A stretch of 64,000 bases of DNA from Pycnopodia helianthoides (Eukaryota; Echinodermata; Asteroidea; Forcipulatida; Asteriidae). The DNA lies in contig CM063247.1 in the NCBI GenBank assembly GCA_032158295.1, positions 11,579,899-11,643,898 of the forward strand, in the 5' to 3' direction. Position 1 is the stretch's first letter; each line of letters begins with the position of its first letter. Shown piece after piece: positions 11,986 through 22,439 of the stretch. Below the pieces are notes generated by a model. It was given only the letters and a program-made list of their open reading frames with translations, did not search any database and had not been told where the DNA came from. A program made the translations under genes and the position numbers.

Positions 11986-12123
11986 CGCGACGTTGCCGAG
12001 GACGGTGACCACCATGACAACCGACAGGAAGAGCGCCTGAAAGATGAGGTATCCTAGGGGAGGTGGTCGGATCAGCATGAGACCCTCGTCACCCAGTGGA
12101 GGGGTTGCCGTGGACACGTTCAT
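11986..12123 (-). CDS. First coding exon of a rhodopsin-like GPCR (partial)
   Basis: Encodes 46 residues from an ATG. The short extracellular N terminus begins MNVSTATPP, with an N-V-S glycosylation site. A strongly hydrophobic segment follows (about residues 24-46) and ends VMVVTVLGNVA. The G-N-V motif is the TM1 signature of class A GPCRs (Asn1.50). The exon stops immediately after it at a perfect GTAAGT donor, in phase 0. The remaining helices should be in further exons at lower coordinates; I found none in 1-11,985, so the next intron is at least long. The ligand cannot be told from TM1 alone. Confidence 0.65.
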
Positions 12124-13050
12124 TCTCGCGCGTCCGATATTCCCATTATGTTTTCACACACACACACACCGCTGGCTGATGCGCACACAGCCGGCACCTG
12201 TTATGGTAGTCTCGCAGCACTGTCCATCACTAACACAGGAACCTGTCGTCCGCTGCTGAAAGCGAAAGTGAACTCCATGGTCAGATAACAAACTAAAAAC
12301 AACCAACACATCCGAGTCGAAACCGTCGCCAAACTGCGCTGCTGACATCAACTGACTGGCTGGACCACACTACTAAGGAAAATTACGATCTGTTTTTATT
12401 TTCCGTGGCCTAAGTGATACGAAGCAGTTTCGTTGTTGAACGTCTTCCGCTGCGACCGGCTTGCCTCGCTTCATCGCAGGAAGTCGTTTGGATAAGCGCA
12501 ATGCATTCAGCGTAATGACAGTTGCTTCATTTACGCACGCGGGTCCGTGTGTGTACGCTGATCACAATACGCAACCTAGGGCACTGTCTCGGTAATGTAC
12601 GCACGAAAGCACCCTTTAGTGTCGGGCCGCACGGAATAATACCGTCAGTCGTCCTAGTCTTATTCATCTTTGATTTACAGGCTCTCTTGAATGATTGAAC
12701 AGGTTATTAGTATGATAATATTTGAGTCCATTTAAAAAAAACATTTTTTATTAAGTCCGTTTAGCTGCTTCGTGAAAAATGTACCAAAAAAAAGATAAAC
12801 GGCGCATGATGTAACCGTAGAAAGCACACGGCAGGCCGTGTCCAATGAAGCAAGTTTGTATGTGTGATTATAACACCCCTTCCTCTGGTTCTATCTGTTG
12901 ATTGGCCGAGAGCATGTCACATGGTGTTGTGTATTTTTGTTTCTGTACATGTTCACCGACCAAACGAACTATTCAACGATAGCCTAGCAACCGATGTACT
13001 AGTGCATGGATACCCTGGTACCCTGACTACATTGACAATTCAAACATTGA
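12124..13050 (-). promoter_or_regulatory. 5' flank of the GPCR exon
   Basis: Upstream of the minus-strand ATG lies about 900 bp with a CA dinucleotide run at 12,153-12,170. The 12,400-12,640 part is richer in CpG than its surroundings. No TATA box or start site can be fixed. I see no other gene here. Confidence 0.3.
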
Positions 13051-13051
13051 T

Positions 13052-13412
13052 TTACAGACACACTGAACACCTTTGGTAATTGTCAAAGACCAGTCTTCTC
13101 ACTTGGTGTATCTCAACATATGCACAAAATAACAAACCGGTGAAATTTTGAACTCAATTGGTCGTCGAAGTTGCGAGATAATAATGGAAGAAAAAACCCC
13201 CTTGTCACACGAAGTTGGGTGCTTTCAGATGCTTGGTTAAATCAATTCAAATATTTTACTGAGAAATTACTTCTTTCTCAAAAACTACGTTACTTCAGAG
13301 GGAGCCGTTTCTCACAATGTTTTATACTATCAACAGCTCTCTATTGCTCGTTACCAAGTAAGCTTTTATGCTAACAATTATTTTGAGTAATTACCAATAG
13401 TGTCCAGTGCCT
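13052..13412 (-). mobile_element. TTAAAGG family F element, copy 1
   Basis: Read on the minus strand it begins near CACTGGACACTATTGGTAA and continues with TTACTTGGTAACGAG. It has the shared core with 'ggtcgtcgaagttgcgag'. The outer ends are decayed. A second copy is at 17,634-17,995. Confidence 0.65.
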
Positions 13413-13650
13413 ACGAGCTGCTTGACAACCTCGAACCCGGTGTAATGAACAAAATATGTACATTTGATCCACACAGATGTGCGTCGAAGGTTGTGTGGTT
13501 TTCTTTCCTTTTACTCCGTGAACTAACACGGTCAGCCATTTTGTAGAACCAAATTTTTGACTCCACAAAATGGCGGACCGTGTTAGTTTACGAGGTAAGA
13601 GGAAAACCACGCAATTTCGAGGCATGTTTGTGTCGATCATTATATTCTAC
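13413..13650. repeat. Family E-related fragment with internal hairpin
   Basis: Contains an inverted pair around 13,510-13,590: AACACGGTCAGCCATTTTGT and ACAAAATGGCGGACCGTGTT. The same hairpin is in the element at 55,470-55,769. It lies directly beside the family F element. Confidence 0.6.
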
Positions 13651-13689
13651 ATTTAAAACATGAGAAAATAGAATTAGCTGTTGCAAACT

Positions 13690-14447
13690 GCTTACCAACC
13701 AAAAGGACCTGTAGTATGAATGCAAAAAAGTGGCCTGACGTTTCGACCCGAGCAGAGTCTTTCTCGAAGGCAGCTCGTTCGACAAGACAACACACATACA
13801 TGAATACAATTGGGTGACAAGGGCAGTCAAGTGGAAATACATGAATATAGAGAGGGGAGAGAGAAAAGCAAGAAGCATTCAGAAAGAGCAGGGGGAAGCA
13901 GGGACTATGGAGACAAAGGGGGGGGGGGTTGGAGGGAAGGGGATAGCATGACCACAAGAAGTTGGAAACACAAAGGACAAAAGGGAAGGTTGGAAGAGAA
14001 GTTACCGCAAACCGAATATATATTGGTACCTCACCATGCAATGCCTCAAAACCCATATAGTTAATAGGGCAGACTAAAAATATGGATATCTGTGGGGGAA
14101 AGGGAGAAGGCAAAGACAAAGGGTTATTAGTCATTTCCTTCTTTGATGCTCAAACCATGGGGCTGAATGGTCTTTATGCGCCCTATCCACAATTTCTCCC
14201 TAATACTCAGACGGACAGTCTCTCTGGAGTTACCTAGTGCTTCAATGCCCTGTAAATTCATGTCAAAAATGGAGTGGTTAGGGAGATTGAAGTGGTGTCC
14301 TACAGGTGTATCCAGCTTTTGGGTGTTGACTGTGGATCTGTGGCCGTAGAAACGCCTATTCAGTGTAGTTCTTTGAAAGGTGGTCACGGCCATGCATCTT
14401 ATCCAGTGTTCGTTGAATCTCCTTTGAAAAGGTGCCTGTTGGATCAA
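13690..14447 (-). pseudogene. Penelope-like retroelement 3' fragment (GIY-YIG end)
   Basis: Minus-strand translation at 14,447-14,127 gives a block ending in a GIY-YIG-type C terminus: RRFNEHW, TPVGHHFNLPNHSI and LWIGRIKTIQPHGLS. This pattern is typical of Penelope-like elements, where an endonuclease follows the reverse transcriptase. Downstream, to about 13,690, is the non-coding 3' part, with TCGAAACGTC near 13,735-13,750. The 5' end is truncated at about 14,447, which is where the next fragment begins in the opposite direction. Confidence 0.8.
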
Positions 14448-14451
14448 TGGC

Positions 14452-15220
14452 CTGCGTTTCTCATGAGTAAACTTGAACAGCGCATGTTGACGTCAGCCCC
14501 TTGCCGTCCCTGGGTGTGGTGGCGCTATATCGATGACATCTTTTTCATCTGGACTAGTGATGAAGCAAGCCTCATATCATTCATTAACCACATTAATTCC
14601 TTCCACAGGCCATCAAATTTACAAATGAAAACTCGACCAAGGACACCCACTTTCAAGTTATAAAAACGGATGACGGCTTAACCACAGATCTCTCTGTTAA
14701 ACCCACAGATAAACACCAATACCTCCACTCCACCAGCTGTCAACCCCGACACTGCAAAACCAGCATAGCCTACAGTCAGGCCCTCAGAATCTGTTCTAAT
14801 GATTCTGATTTTTTCCACCACTCACAGGAACTCAAGGAACACCTTGTTTCCAGGGGTCCTAGCTCCCTAGCAGTCCATCGAGCGATTCAGAAAGTCAAGG
14901 CTCGTTCTAGGGAGTCTGTACTCTCCAAAGGACCCAAGCAACAACGGAGTTCCAAGGGGAAAGTTCCCTTTGTTGTTACGTTTCACCCCTCACTTCCTCC
15001 CATTCGTAAAATAACCAGTTCTAACCATCATATTCTTCACACATCAGATCGGCTTCAGCGTGCTGTACAGGAAGAACCCATAGTTGCCTACCGACGCCCA
15101 CCCAGTCTCAGGGATCTCATCGTCCGGGCAGAAGTCCCCCCCCCCCCAATTAATGATGATGTTAATCCCCCTTTGCCACAGGGTACTTTTAGGTGTTCCA
15201 ACACATCAATATGCGTTTGA
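14452..15220 (+). pseudogene. Penelope-like reverse transcriptase fragment
   Basis: The frame from about 14,452 gives WWRYIDDIFFIW, the RT catalytic motif with the Y-x-D-D signature. A frameshift near 14,613 moves to a second frame that stays open to the stop at 15,218-15,220, about 200 codons. That second frame reads LTTDLSVKPTDKHQYL, YSQALRIC and PPSLRDLIVRAEV, the thumb and linker blocks of Penelope-like RTs. It ends GTFRCSNTSICV, where the linker to the endonuclease should begin. The fingers and palm N terminus are missing, so it is 5'-truncated and dead. Confidence 0.85.
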
Positions 15221-15480
15221 TTAGCCGGGTTTTGCGGCTACCACGGTACACACGGGGAAGCTAATCGAACGCACCCCCGCTGATAGTATCAGTCTTGTGC
15301 ATACGCGATGTGCGCATTGCGTAGTGCGCAATCCTGTGGAAATACACGCCGTGATGCATACCTTTTTTTTATTACGGATAACGCAGTGCGCAAACGGAAT
15401 TGAGTGTTGGAGTGTAGGCCTACTTTTTATGCTTGCTTTGTGCACTACGCATTACGCACAACGCATGATGGACATCAGAC
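15221..15480. repeat. Short inverted repeats
   Basis: A hairpin at about 15,208-15,270 pairs GCGTTTGATTAGC with GCTAATCGAACGC. A looser inverted pair at 15,305-15,470 uses GCGCATTGCGTAGTGCGCA-type blocks. I see no gene. Confidence 0.4.
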
Positions 15481-15511
15481 AGGGATGGACACATGCCGGG
15501 CGTATGCTTCA

Positions 15512-15854
15512 TTAAAGGCCCTGTACACTATTGGTAAGATCGAAAAACACAATGTTCACAGATTCACACATAACTTACATGATTTAAAGTAAGTAATGGT
15601 AGAAAGGGTTCCTTAAAATATTTCTGCCTAAAATGCTATCGTTTCTGAGACACGAGTAAAACAATAGTAATTATCGCGCGCGATAATTTGAAAAAAACAG
15701 AAAACACATAAGATCTCTTTTCACTACTTTCTTGTGACCTCGATGACCAATTGAGCTCAAACTTTCACAGGTTTGTTTGTTCATGCATATGTTTAATCAC
15801 ACAAAATGTGGACACTGATTTTGTGCTGTTACCAAAAGTGTACAATACCTTTAA
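15512..15854 (+). mobile_element. TTAAAGG family B element, copy 1
   Basis: A 343-bp element starting TTAAAGGCCCTGTACACTAT and ending AATACCTTTAA. It contains the shared core 'ctcgatgaccaattgagc' and ACAGGTTTGT. It is almost identical to copy 2 at 27,247-27,587, so both are probably recent. Confidence 0.85.
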
Positions 15855-15859
15855 ATTGC

Positions 15860-17633
15860 ATGTTTATAGACCCTATCATTGATCTCCAATGGTTCAGTAT
15901 AATGGAGATCAATGGACCTTATGTATTGATGTCATCATTATCTCAGAGTTAAAATGATGACGTAACAATGGAAAACGTACATCTAAGTATGCGTGGCGCA
16001 CAGAATCGGCCAATGAGTAATCTTCATTTGACCTCTAGCCGAGGGCGCCCTACTCAAATGAAGGTCGAGTCTGATCCAATAAAACCAGTCCATTATGGTG
16101 CGTTCGTCTTGATTATTCACCCCGGTTTAGCCTGAATTATTGCCCTGTTGATATCCGAGCACGCACCAATGCTACGCCCACTCGGCCCCCGGTGTTCAAA
16201 GCAACGCGGGTGAAGCTTGTACACACTCCTATACCCGTGGATAATGTGGAGAGATCGTAGAAAATAAATCCAGAGTGATCGCCACGACTTGAAAATTAGA
16301 CTAACTTAGCCTTCACATGTTAAATTGCCAGATTTAATCGTATAGCCATAAGAAATCACAGGAAGTGACGTCTTACGAAAGGCCTTAAACTGATACTGGG
16401 ATTAGGTATTGCGATCCTGACCCAAATAATTATAGAAAAGCCCAAGCAATATCAGCGGTAGAGTTACGCCAGCACGCTTGGTCAGACACAGGTCAGCAGG
16501 AGTTTGGAGGGAGGGGGGGGGAAACGCACCTCTAATGGCCATGACACACGAGGCGAATATACAGGCAACCAGTTCCAGGCAATCTACAAACCACAGACAG
16601 GCATACTTTCATATTCATATAAGTTTCTTGGGAATAAGTATTAAGACGGTATTAGACAAATAACTCCTGTGCTGCCAAAGTGTTCCTTCTGCGTGTAGTG
16701 TGGTTGGTTGTCTTTTGAATAGTTGCCGGTAAAAAATTGCCCTATCACACACAGTAGCTGCTGTGATCGTTCCAGGTAGCTTCTTGAACTTACCAATGGT
16801 TAATCACAGCAGAGCTTCAGGATCGATAGAAACGAGGTCACTCGGGGTCACGCTTAATGATGACACTGTGGAGCCAATACCCGTTATAATGTCGTGTGCC
16901 GTAGTCCTCTACTTTTTTAATCTAGCCATCCTTCTCATTTTAAAAGATCTCACAATGGCGCGTATACGTACGTGATACCATGGCAACATGATCATTTAAA
17001 AGTTTGTATCTCCCGTCAGGTTTACCCTATTAAATTTCATCCGGACTTCGGATTATCCTGTACATCAGATGAAGAAGATGAAAGTCAGACGCCCCCCTTT
17101 TACTTTTACAAAGAGATAGAAACAACACTATATATTCGTTAATGGTAGTCAGACCAATCATCGACTCGATCTACCCAACCGGATAATGTGACGGATATGA
17201 GCGCTATATAAGAAGCCACTATTATATTAATGTCAAAAGAGGTCTGGTGAAATGGGGGGGGGGGGGGGCGGGGGAGGGGAAGGATGATTAAAAATGTTGC
17301 CAGTCTTTTTGCTAACTGGCATTGCTGTTCAGTGTGTGTAAACACACCACACCACTAGCCCTCGCTTGATTTCACAAAGCATTAAGATTTCATCTTAAGA
17401 TGAGTTGTCAATATTGCCATGTAGTGATTTGTATTATAGTGACACCACACTTTGCTTAATAGCATTCAAGGTTGATTTGCAGTTAAGATCAATCTTGAGT
17501 TCTTTGTGAAATCGGGCCCTGGCCACTGCAGCCCAATTCCTATGAAATGGATAGCATATTGGTGTGGGTGGGGAGAACATTCTATTCACATCCTCATGTC
17601 TTTAATCCGAAAGTACTGCCGAGCTATGGCTAA
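15860..17633. other. Non-coding stretch with minor repeats
   Basis: I see no exon. 16,017-16,075 matches an inverted piece of the element at 41,456-41,837 ('gagtagggcgccctcggc' region). A poly-G run lies at about 17,256. 17,358-17,521 is a short element with ATTTCACAAAG and CTTTGTGAAAT ends. Confidence 0.4.
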
Positions 17634-17995
17634 TGGCAGTGGATACTTTTGGTAATTACTCAAGAAATACATTGCCACCAAAACTTACTTGGTATTACGG
17701 AGCACCTGAGAGATGATGATAGTACATTGTGAGAAATGACTCCCTCTGAAGTAATGTAGTTTTTGAGAAAAAGGCAATTTCTCACTAAAATATTTGAATC
17801 TGAGAAAGGCTTCAGGCATGAAGCCTTTCTCAGGCCATTTAAAGCACACAATTCTATGCAACAAGGGTGTTTTTTTCCTTTCATTATTTTCTTGCAACTT
17901 CGATGACCAATTGAGCCCAAATTTTCACAGGTTTGTTATTTTATGCGTATGTTGGGATACACCAAGTGATACTAGTCTTTGACAATTACCTAGCC
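17634..17995 (+). mobile_element. TTAAAGG family F element, copy 2
   Basis: Matches copy 1 (13,052-13,412) in opposite orientation. It has the internal palindrome GAGAAAGGCTTCAGGC/ATGAAGCCTTTCTC at about 17,802-17,833 and the shared core 'cttcgatgaccaattgagc'. The outermost TTAAAGG is lost. Confidence 0.65.
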
Positions 17996-18019
17996 TATAC
18001 CCTGTCTATAATGCCATTA

Positions 18020-18085
18020 TTGTTATTTATCCAGAAGACAATCCTAACATACTGATCGAAACGTCGTGATGTTAAACCATGTATG
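18020..18085 (+). mobile_element. Decayed Penelope-type hairpin
   Basis: Contains AGAAGACAATCC, CATACTGATC and GAAACGTCGTGA. It corresponds to the hairpin at 10,120-10,160 on the other strand with arm pairing lost. Confidence 0.4.
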
Positions 18086-18099
18086 TTTGTGTACGTAAA

Positions 18100-18681
18100 C
18101 CCTACAACTCGTTTTGAAAGATAACTACTGCACACCTTAGTTTCCAGCAGGCGAAGCTTTGGCCCCGTGTTGGACTCTTCTTCCTCGGTGCTGTGGATGG
18201 AAGGCCTCCATGGCTAGCAAAGTTTGATTTACAATAATTGCGAGGGAAGTCCATAGTAGTGGCTGATGTTGTCATCCGGGGGAATGTGCGCATGCTTTAT
18301 TTCGATTCGTCAAATCAATACAAGAGAGTAAGTACCGGGAATAGTGGGTTTTCTTTTTGCAAATCAAAAGGAAGCTTGAAAATTGAAAATCGTGTTTCAC
18401 TTTTAACGTCAGAGAATCAATAATTTATCATTGCCAATGAGAATATACCACACCTTTAAATCAACTTCGTGAAGCTTTTTGTCATGTCACGTGGCTGGAG
18501 AGTAACTCCTAATTCATCCAGTTGCATAGACGCAACCAGCGGGGGAGGAGGGGGGGGGGTCCATGGACGGGCAAGTTCCTATGAAGCCACTACTAGTGTG
18601 AATTTTACATCTATAAACATTCTAATTGAAATGATGATGTATTTTTTTTCTCTCGATACTAACAAGTCCTGTGTCTTTACT
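18100..18681. other. Non-coding stretch
   Basis: I see no gene. A poly-G run is at about 18,550. Confidence 0.4.
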
Positions 18682-19056
18682 TTAAAGGGAAGGTACGTTT
18701 GGTAACCACTCTTAAAATTAATGGAAGTACAGCAGCTTTCGATAGTATATAGCATTTTGAGAATCATTTTACTTCGGAGTAATGTGGAAAAGAAAAAATA
18801 TATATGTTTTTATAAGAAAAAATTCGAATCTGAGAAGCGTTTCTGTAAGAATTGTTCTCAGATTGTTTATTTCAATTGGGGCTTAATCTCTCTGCGTGGA
18901 CATAACCGCTCTGGACTTTCGGCAATATCTCAAAAACGCTACTACCTTCTGAAATGATATTTTCACAGGTTAGTTTTATTGTATAAAATATCTACATTTA
19001 TATAGGATTAAAATAATCGACCGGTTTCAAAAACCAAACGTATAGTTTGCCTTTAA
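18682..19056 (+). mobile_element. TTAAAGG family C element, copy 1
   Basis: A 375-bp element starting TTAAAGGGAAGGTACGTTTG and ending CCTTTAA. It contains TTTTCACAGGTTAGTTTTAT, a version of the core used by families A, B and F. Other copies are at 30,500-30,887 and 45,484-45,883. Confidence 0.8.
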
Positions 19057-19059
19057 ATT

Positions 19060-19499
19060 GTACTGCTGGCTTTGTTGCAGAAAGGGACGCATTTCCAAAA
19101 ATACAATTTGTTTTACCGAAGGCACGAATCTCATTTCACTCTAGCGGTTGTCTTCCTCCCCGTGTAGTCGAACGTGCCTGAGTGCCGGTTAATCCCCCTA
19201 TCTCCCGGCGGGATTTGACGGTGATTTCCGTAAAGTGAATTGACTATGCAAAGATTTTAAAGTCGGATTATCTATAAGACTACCATATCCTCTGGTCATA
19301 CTATCCTAGTTTAGGAGGTCATGTTCGAGTTTCTGTACTTGATCTGTACTATTAAAAAAAATAACGGTGACGATGTGTTGTTTTGCTGAAAACAGTACGG
19401 TATTATTGTAAAAGAATCGTTCATTTAAATTTATAATACTGTTAAATTTATAGAGCTTATTATGTAGCAATACCAAAAAGTGTTTGGAAAATATATACA
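19060..19499. other. Non-coding stretch between elements
   Basis: AT-rich. I see no exon on either strand. Confidence 0.4.
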
Positions 19500-20565
19500 T
19501 TAAAGGGACACACCGGCTTCGTTGGGCTATTTGGGCTACAAAATAGACTAAAACATGATTCCGAAGATCTTCCTGGAATGGAGAAGAATGGTTCATAAAA
19601 GAAACCATCAAATTTTGCCGTTTTTCGGAACCAAATTGTGGTTCCGAAAAGTCACGTGATCTTCAAAGTTAGTTTTACTTCCAGCCGTATAAAAGTAAAT
19701 TACCAAACCAAATTGGCCTAAGTCTTTTTTTTATACAAATGTTCATGAGTATTTGACAAAAAAGACTATGTATTCAGATTATGGATAAAAGTTGTAAATA
19801 ATGATGACAAAAATCGAACGCAAAATTCGCTTTCAGAGAGTCCGTACAATGGAAGCGTGTTTTACTGCGCAGCAGCATGGGAGCTAGGCGGAACGTAAAC
19901 CTTGGGCCATGGCCTTACAGCCGGTGCCGTGTGCAAATTTAATTTCTGCAGCACACGTCGGCTATGGAGTCAACAGTTAAGGGATAGGGAAGAACAGCCT
20001 ATCTCTTAACTGTTGTCTGTGCCGTGTCTCGTGGGATCAGAGAGACAGACAACGGGGCATGAACTCGTAGCTTGAGGGAGGGGTAGGGAGCCAGACCATT
20101 AATTACGTTTTGTTTTACGAGGGTTTTAAATCTGTAGCCCTAGCTAGTATCCCCTAACTGTTGTCACGTTACGTGATGCCTGCGCTACACACGAGGCGGG
20201 ACGACGACGAATAGCTTCACGATGTTTACAGATTACAAGTTGGTGTACGTTTGTTTATGTCTGTTTTTTACGGTCGTGAATTTGTGCTTGATGGATATGA
20301 AGACTGGATCCTCATGCCCCGCTATTGTTATAATTAATACATAAACAGATCACCGGTCTACTTACAACAATGTCACGTAAACTTGACAGTTGCAACGGCT
20401 GAAAAAAAGCGTATACGCTGACCTTTGACCGCGTTTTGTTTTTTCACATTTTTCGTTAATTACGTGATATTTTGTTGATGTTTTTTACAACAACCATCTA
20501 AATACTATTGTCTGTGATTCCACCTCACTAAATTAGGTAAACAGTAAGCCGGTGTGTCCCTTTAA
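19500..20565. mobile_element. TTAAAGG family D element, 1.07 kb
   Basis: A longer element bounded by perfect inverted repeats of about 20 bp (TTAAAGGGACACACCGGCTT and its complement). The inside has no long frame, so it is non-autonomous. It contains an inverted pair at about 19,972-20,014 (CAACAGTTAAGGGATAGG and CCTATCTCTTAACTGTTG) that is repeated in part near 20,150. Confidence 0.85.
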
Positions 20566-20797
20566 GACCAAGTCACTACTCTTTTATTCCAAATCATTGT
20601 CATTTTTGTTAAAAAGCGTAATACTGTTGTTATATCTGTACAACTTTTCTGTTAACGTTCAATTCCTGTCACGTTCCCTCAGGCCGGCAGGCCCCGTTTT
20701 GCGAAGGATAATATGTAGCCACGATCAACGGTTGTGCGTACGCGTGCGCACTATCACAAAAAGTAACAGATTTGAGATTGAGTTTTATACGGTATTG

Positions 20798-20876
20798 ATT
20801 GCCAAGGCTGCAAGCCAAGCCAAGGCTGCAAGCCAAGCCAAGGCTGCAAGCCAAGCCAAGGCTGCGAGCCAAGGCT
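20798..20876. repeat. 18-bp tandem repeat
   Basis: Four copies of GCCAAGGCTGCAAGCCAA, read as AKAASQ in the plus frame. The last copy is shortened. There is no evidence that the frame is translated. Confidence 0.9.
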
Positions 20877-20879
20877 GTC

Positions 20880-22088
20880 CTAAGCCCAAATTGTTCATAA
20901 GCCCAAATGCATGGGCGGCTTGCCCAAAAACAAAAACAAAACCAAGGTGAGATGAAACATAAACAAGCATCTTGAATCTCTTTAACAAAATAATGTATTA
21001 TACGTATCCACCCCATCCCCCTCGCAACTGCTAAATTAATCAATATCGAAATGAGTTTTATTTTTAGTTTCATTTGGCACACACTGAGTGAGTCTTACCT
21101 AATTGTTTCATTTCATCCCCCATGCCCGAGGGTCTCGAGTGAGGTACGGGGAACTCGTCTGATATCAAAATGTAATCCATTTTGCTGGAAGGCCCTCTCA
21201 TGGAAACAGGGAGGTTATCATCAAAGTTACATGGTATGGGAGACCAATTACTTAAAGGTTGCGTGACAAGAACGCGTGGTCTTCCTCTTCCCACTGATCT
21301 AAAGACTGTTGGCACAGTCTGGGCGATTAAAGAAATGAAAAGCCTTCGCACGGTCGATCCGAGTGCCCGAACCAAAGGCGCAGGGACGGGCTGATATAAT
21401 GCGCCGGCTCGTTGGACTATTTTCCCCCCTGACCCAATAACCCCCGGTCAACTCTTCCTGTTTAGGAAAGATTCGACTTCTGACAATCATAATTGAGCTC
21501 CATGGTGTAAATCAATTGGAAATAATTTTATTGTCGTTCTAGTTTACCTTGTACTTCAAAGTAGGGCTCGATCATTCGCAACATGAACAATTTGAAGATC
21601 TCGTATGTAGCAATAATGGTTCTCCAGACACATTATTTTTTTTGAAATATTTAACGTTGATTTTACGTTATGACGGCATCGATGACGTCATCAGCTCGAC
21701 AACGTAGACTTTATTGGAAAATACATGGATATTATTAATTTTCGTGTCTTCAGTTTTTCCCCCAAAATGTATCTCCCTTTGGAAGGAGTTTTAATGACGT
21801 AAGGGAACACCATGTAAACATAATCGCGTTAATAAATCCCCTCGAGGCTCGGTTCTTCCTAAAAAGGTCACGACGTGCGATTAAAGGTATTAAGGGTATT
21901 AAACAGGACCGGTAGAGCTGGCAAAATAGTCGCAGACAGTGTTCATGTTTTGCGTGATCAACCATATACATGCAATAACCATGCACAATTTTCAGCATGT
22001 AACACATTGTCCTTATTTTGGTTGTAACAACCAAAATCAGCTGTTGCGTTATTTTGTTTGTTTTTTTAGATACAGTTTCCTCGAATAT
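20880..22088. other. Non-coding stretch
   Basis: I see no gene. About 21,605-21,700 is a degraded version of the TGACGTCATCGATGACGTCA-type segment at 52,190-52,265. A short palindrome (TTTTGGTTG/CAACCAAAA) lies near 22,017-22,037. Confidence 0.4.
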
Positions 22089-22438
22089 TTGAAGGAACAT
22101 TACAGAATTGGTAAGAACAGATTTACATAAAACATAAAATTAACATAAAATGATGATGATAGTAGAAAACATCCCTTGAAATATTTCTGTCTGAAATGCC
22201 ATATTTGATGAGAAATGAATAAACTAATTTTCCGATTGGAGTTTATCGCTCAGTGAGCGTTTTATTCATTTGTTGAATCTATATGATTTCATGCAAATGT
22301 GTACTCGGTTTCTCACCGGCCGATCGATCTCAAACTTGTACAGGTTTGTCAGTTTATGTATATGGTGGATTACATAAAGTGCTTACACTGCCAGCAACTG
22401 TTTTGTTAGCAAAAACCAATTTTGTAATGTTCCTTTAA
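22089..22438 (+). mobile_element. TTAAAGG family A element, copy 3
   Basis: A 350-bp copy with an internal deletion of about 40 bp near its left end. The right end, TTCCTTTAA, is intact and the left end reads TTGAAGGAACATT. Confidence 0.8.
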
Positions 22439-22439
22439 G

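Noticed and set aside
13640..14134. 164-codon frame on the minus strand, the second longest in the window
   Set aside because: Low-complexity Phe/Pro/Ser/Leu-rich translation of the C/T-rich 3' part of the Penelope fragment; no domain and no splice context.
20669..21082. 137-codon minus-strand frame with an 'ACSLGL' repeat
   Set aside because: It is the shadow of the 18-bp tandem repeat plus flanks; no family features.
21070..21375. 101-codon minus-strand frame
   Set aside because: Reads like protein in part, but the plus strand is open too and I know no family; no splice evidence.
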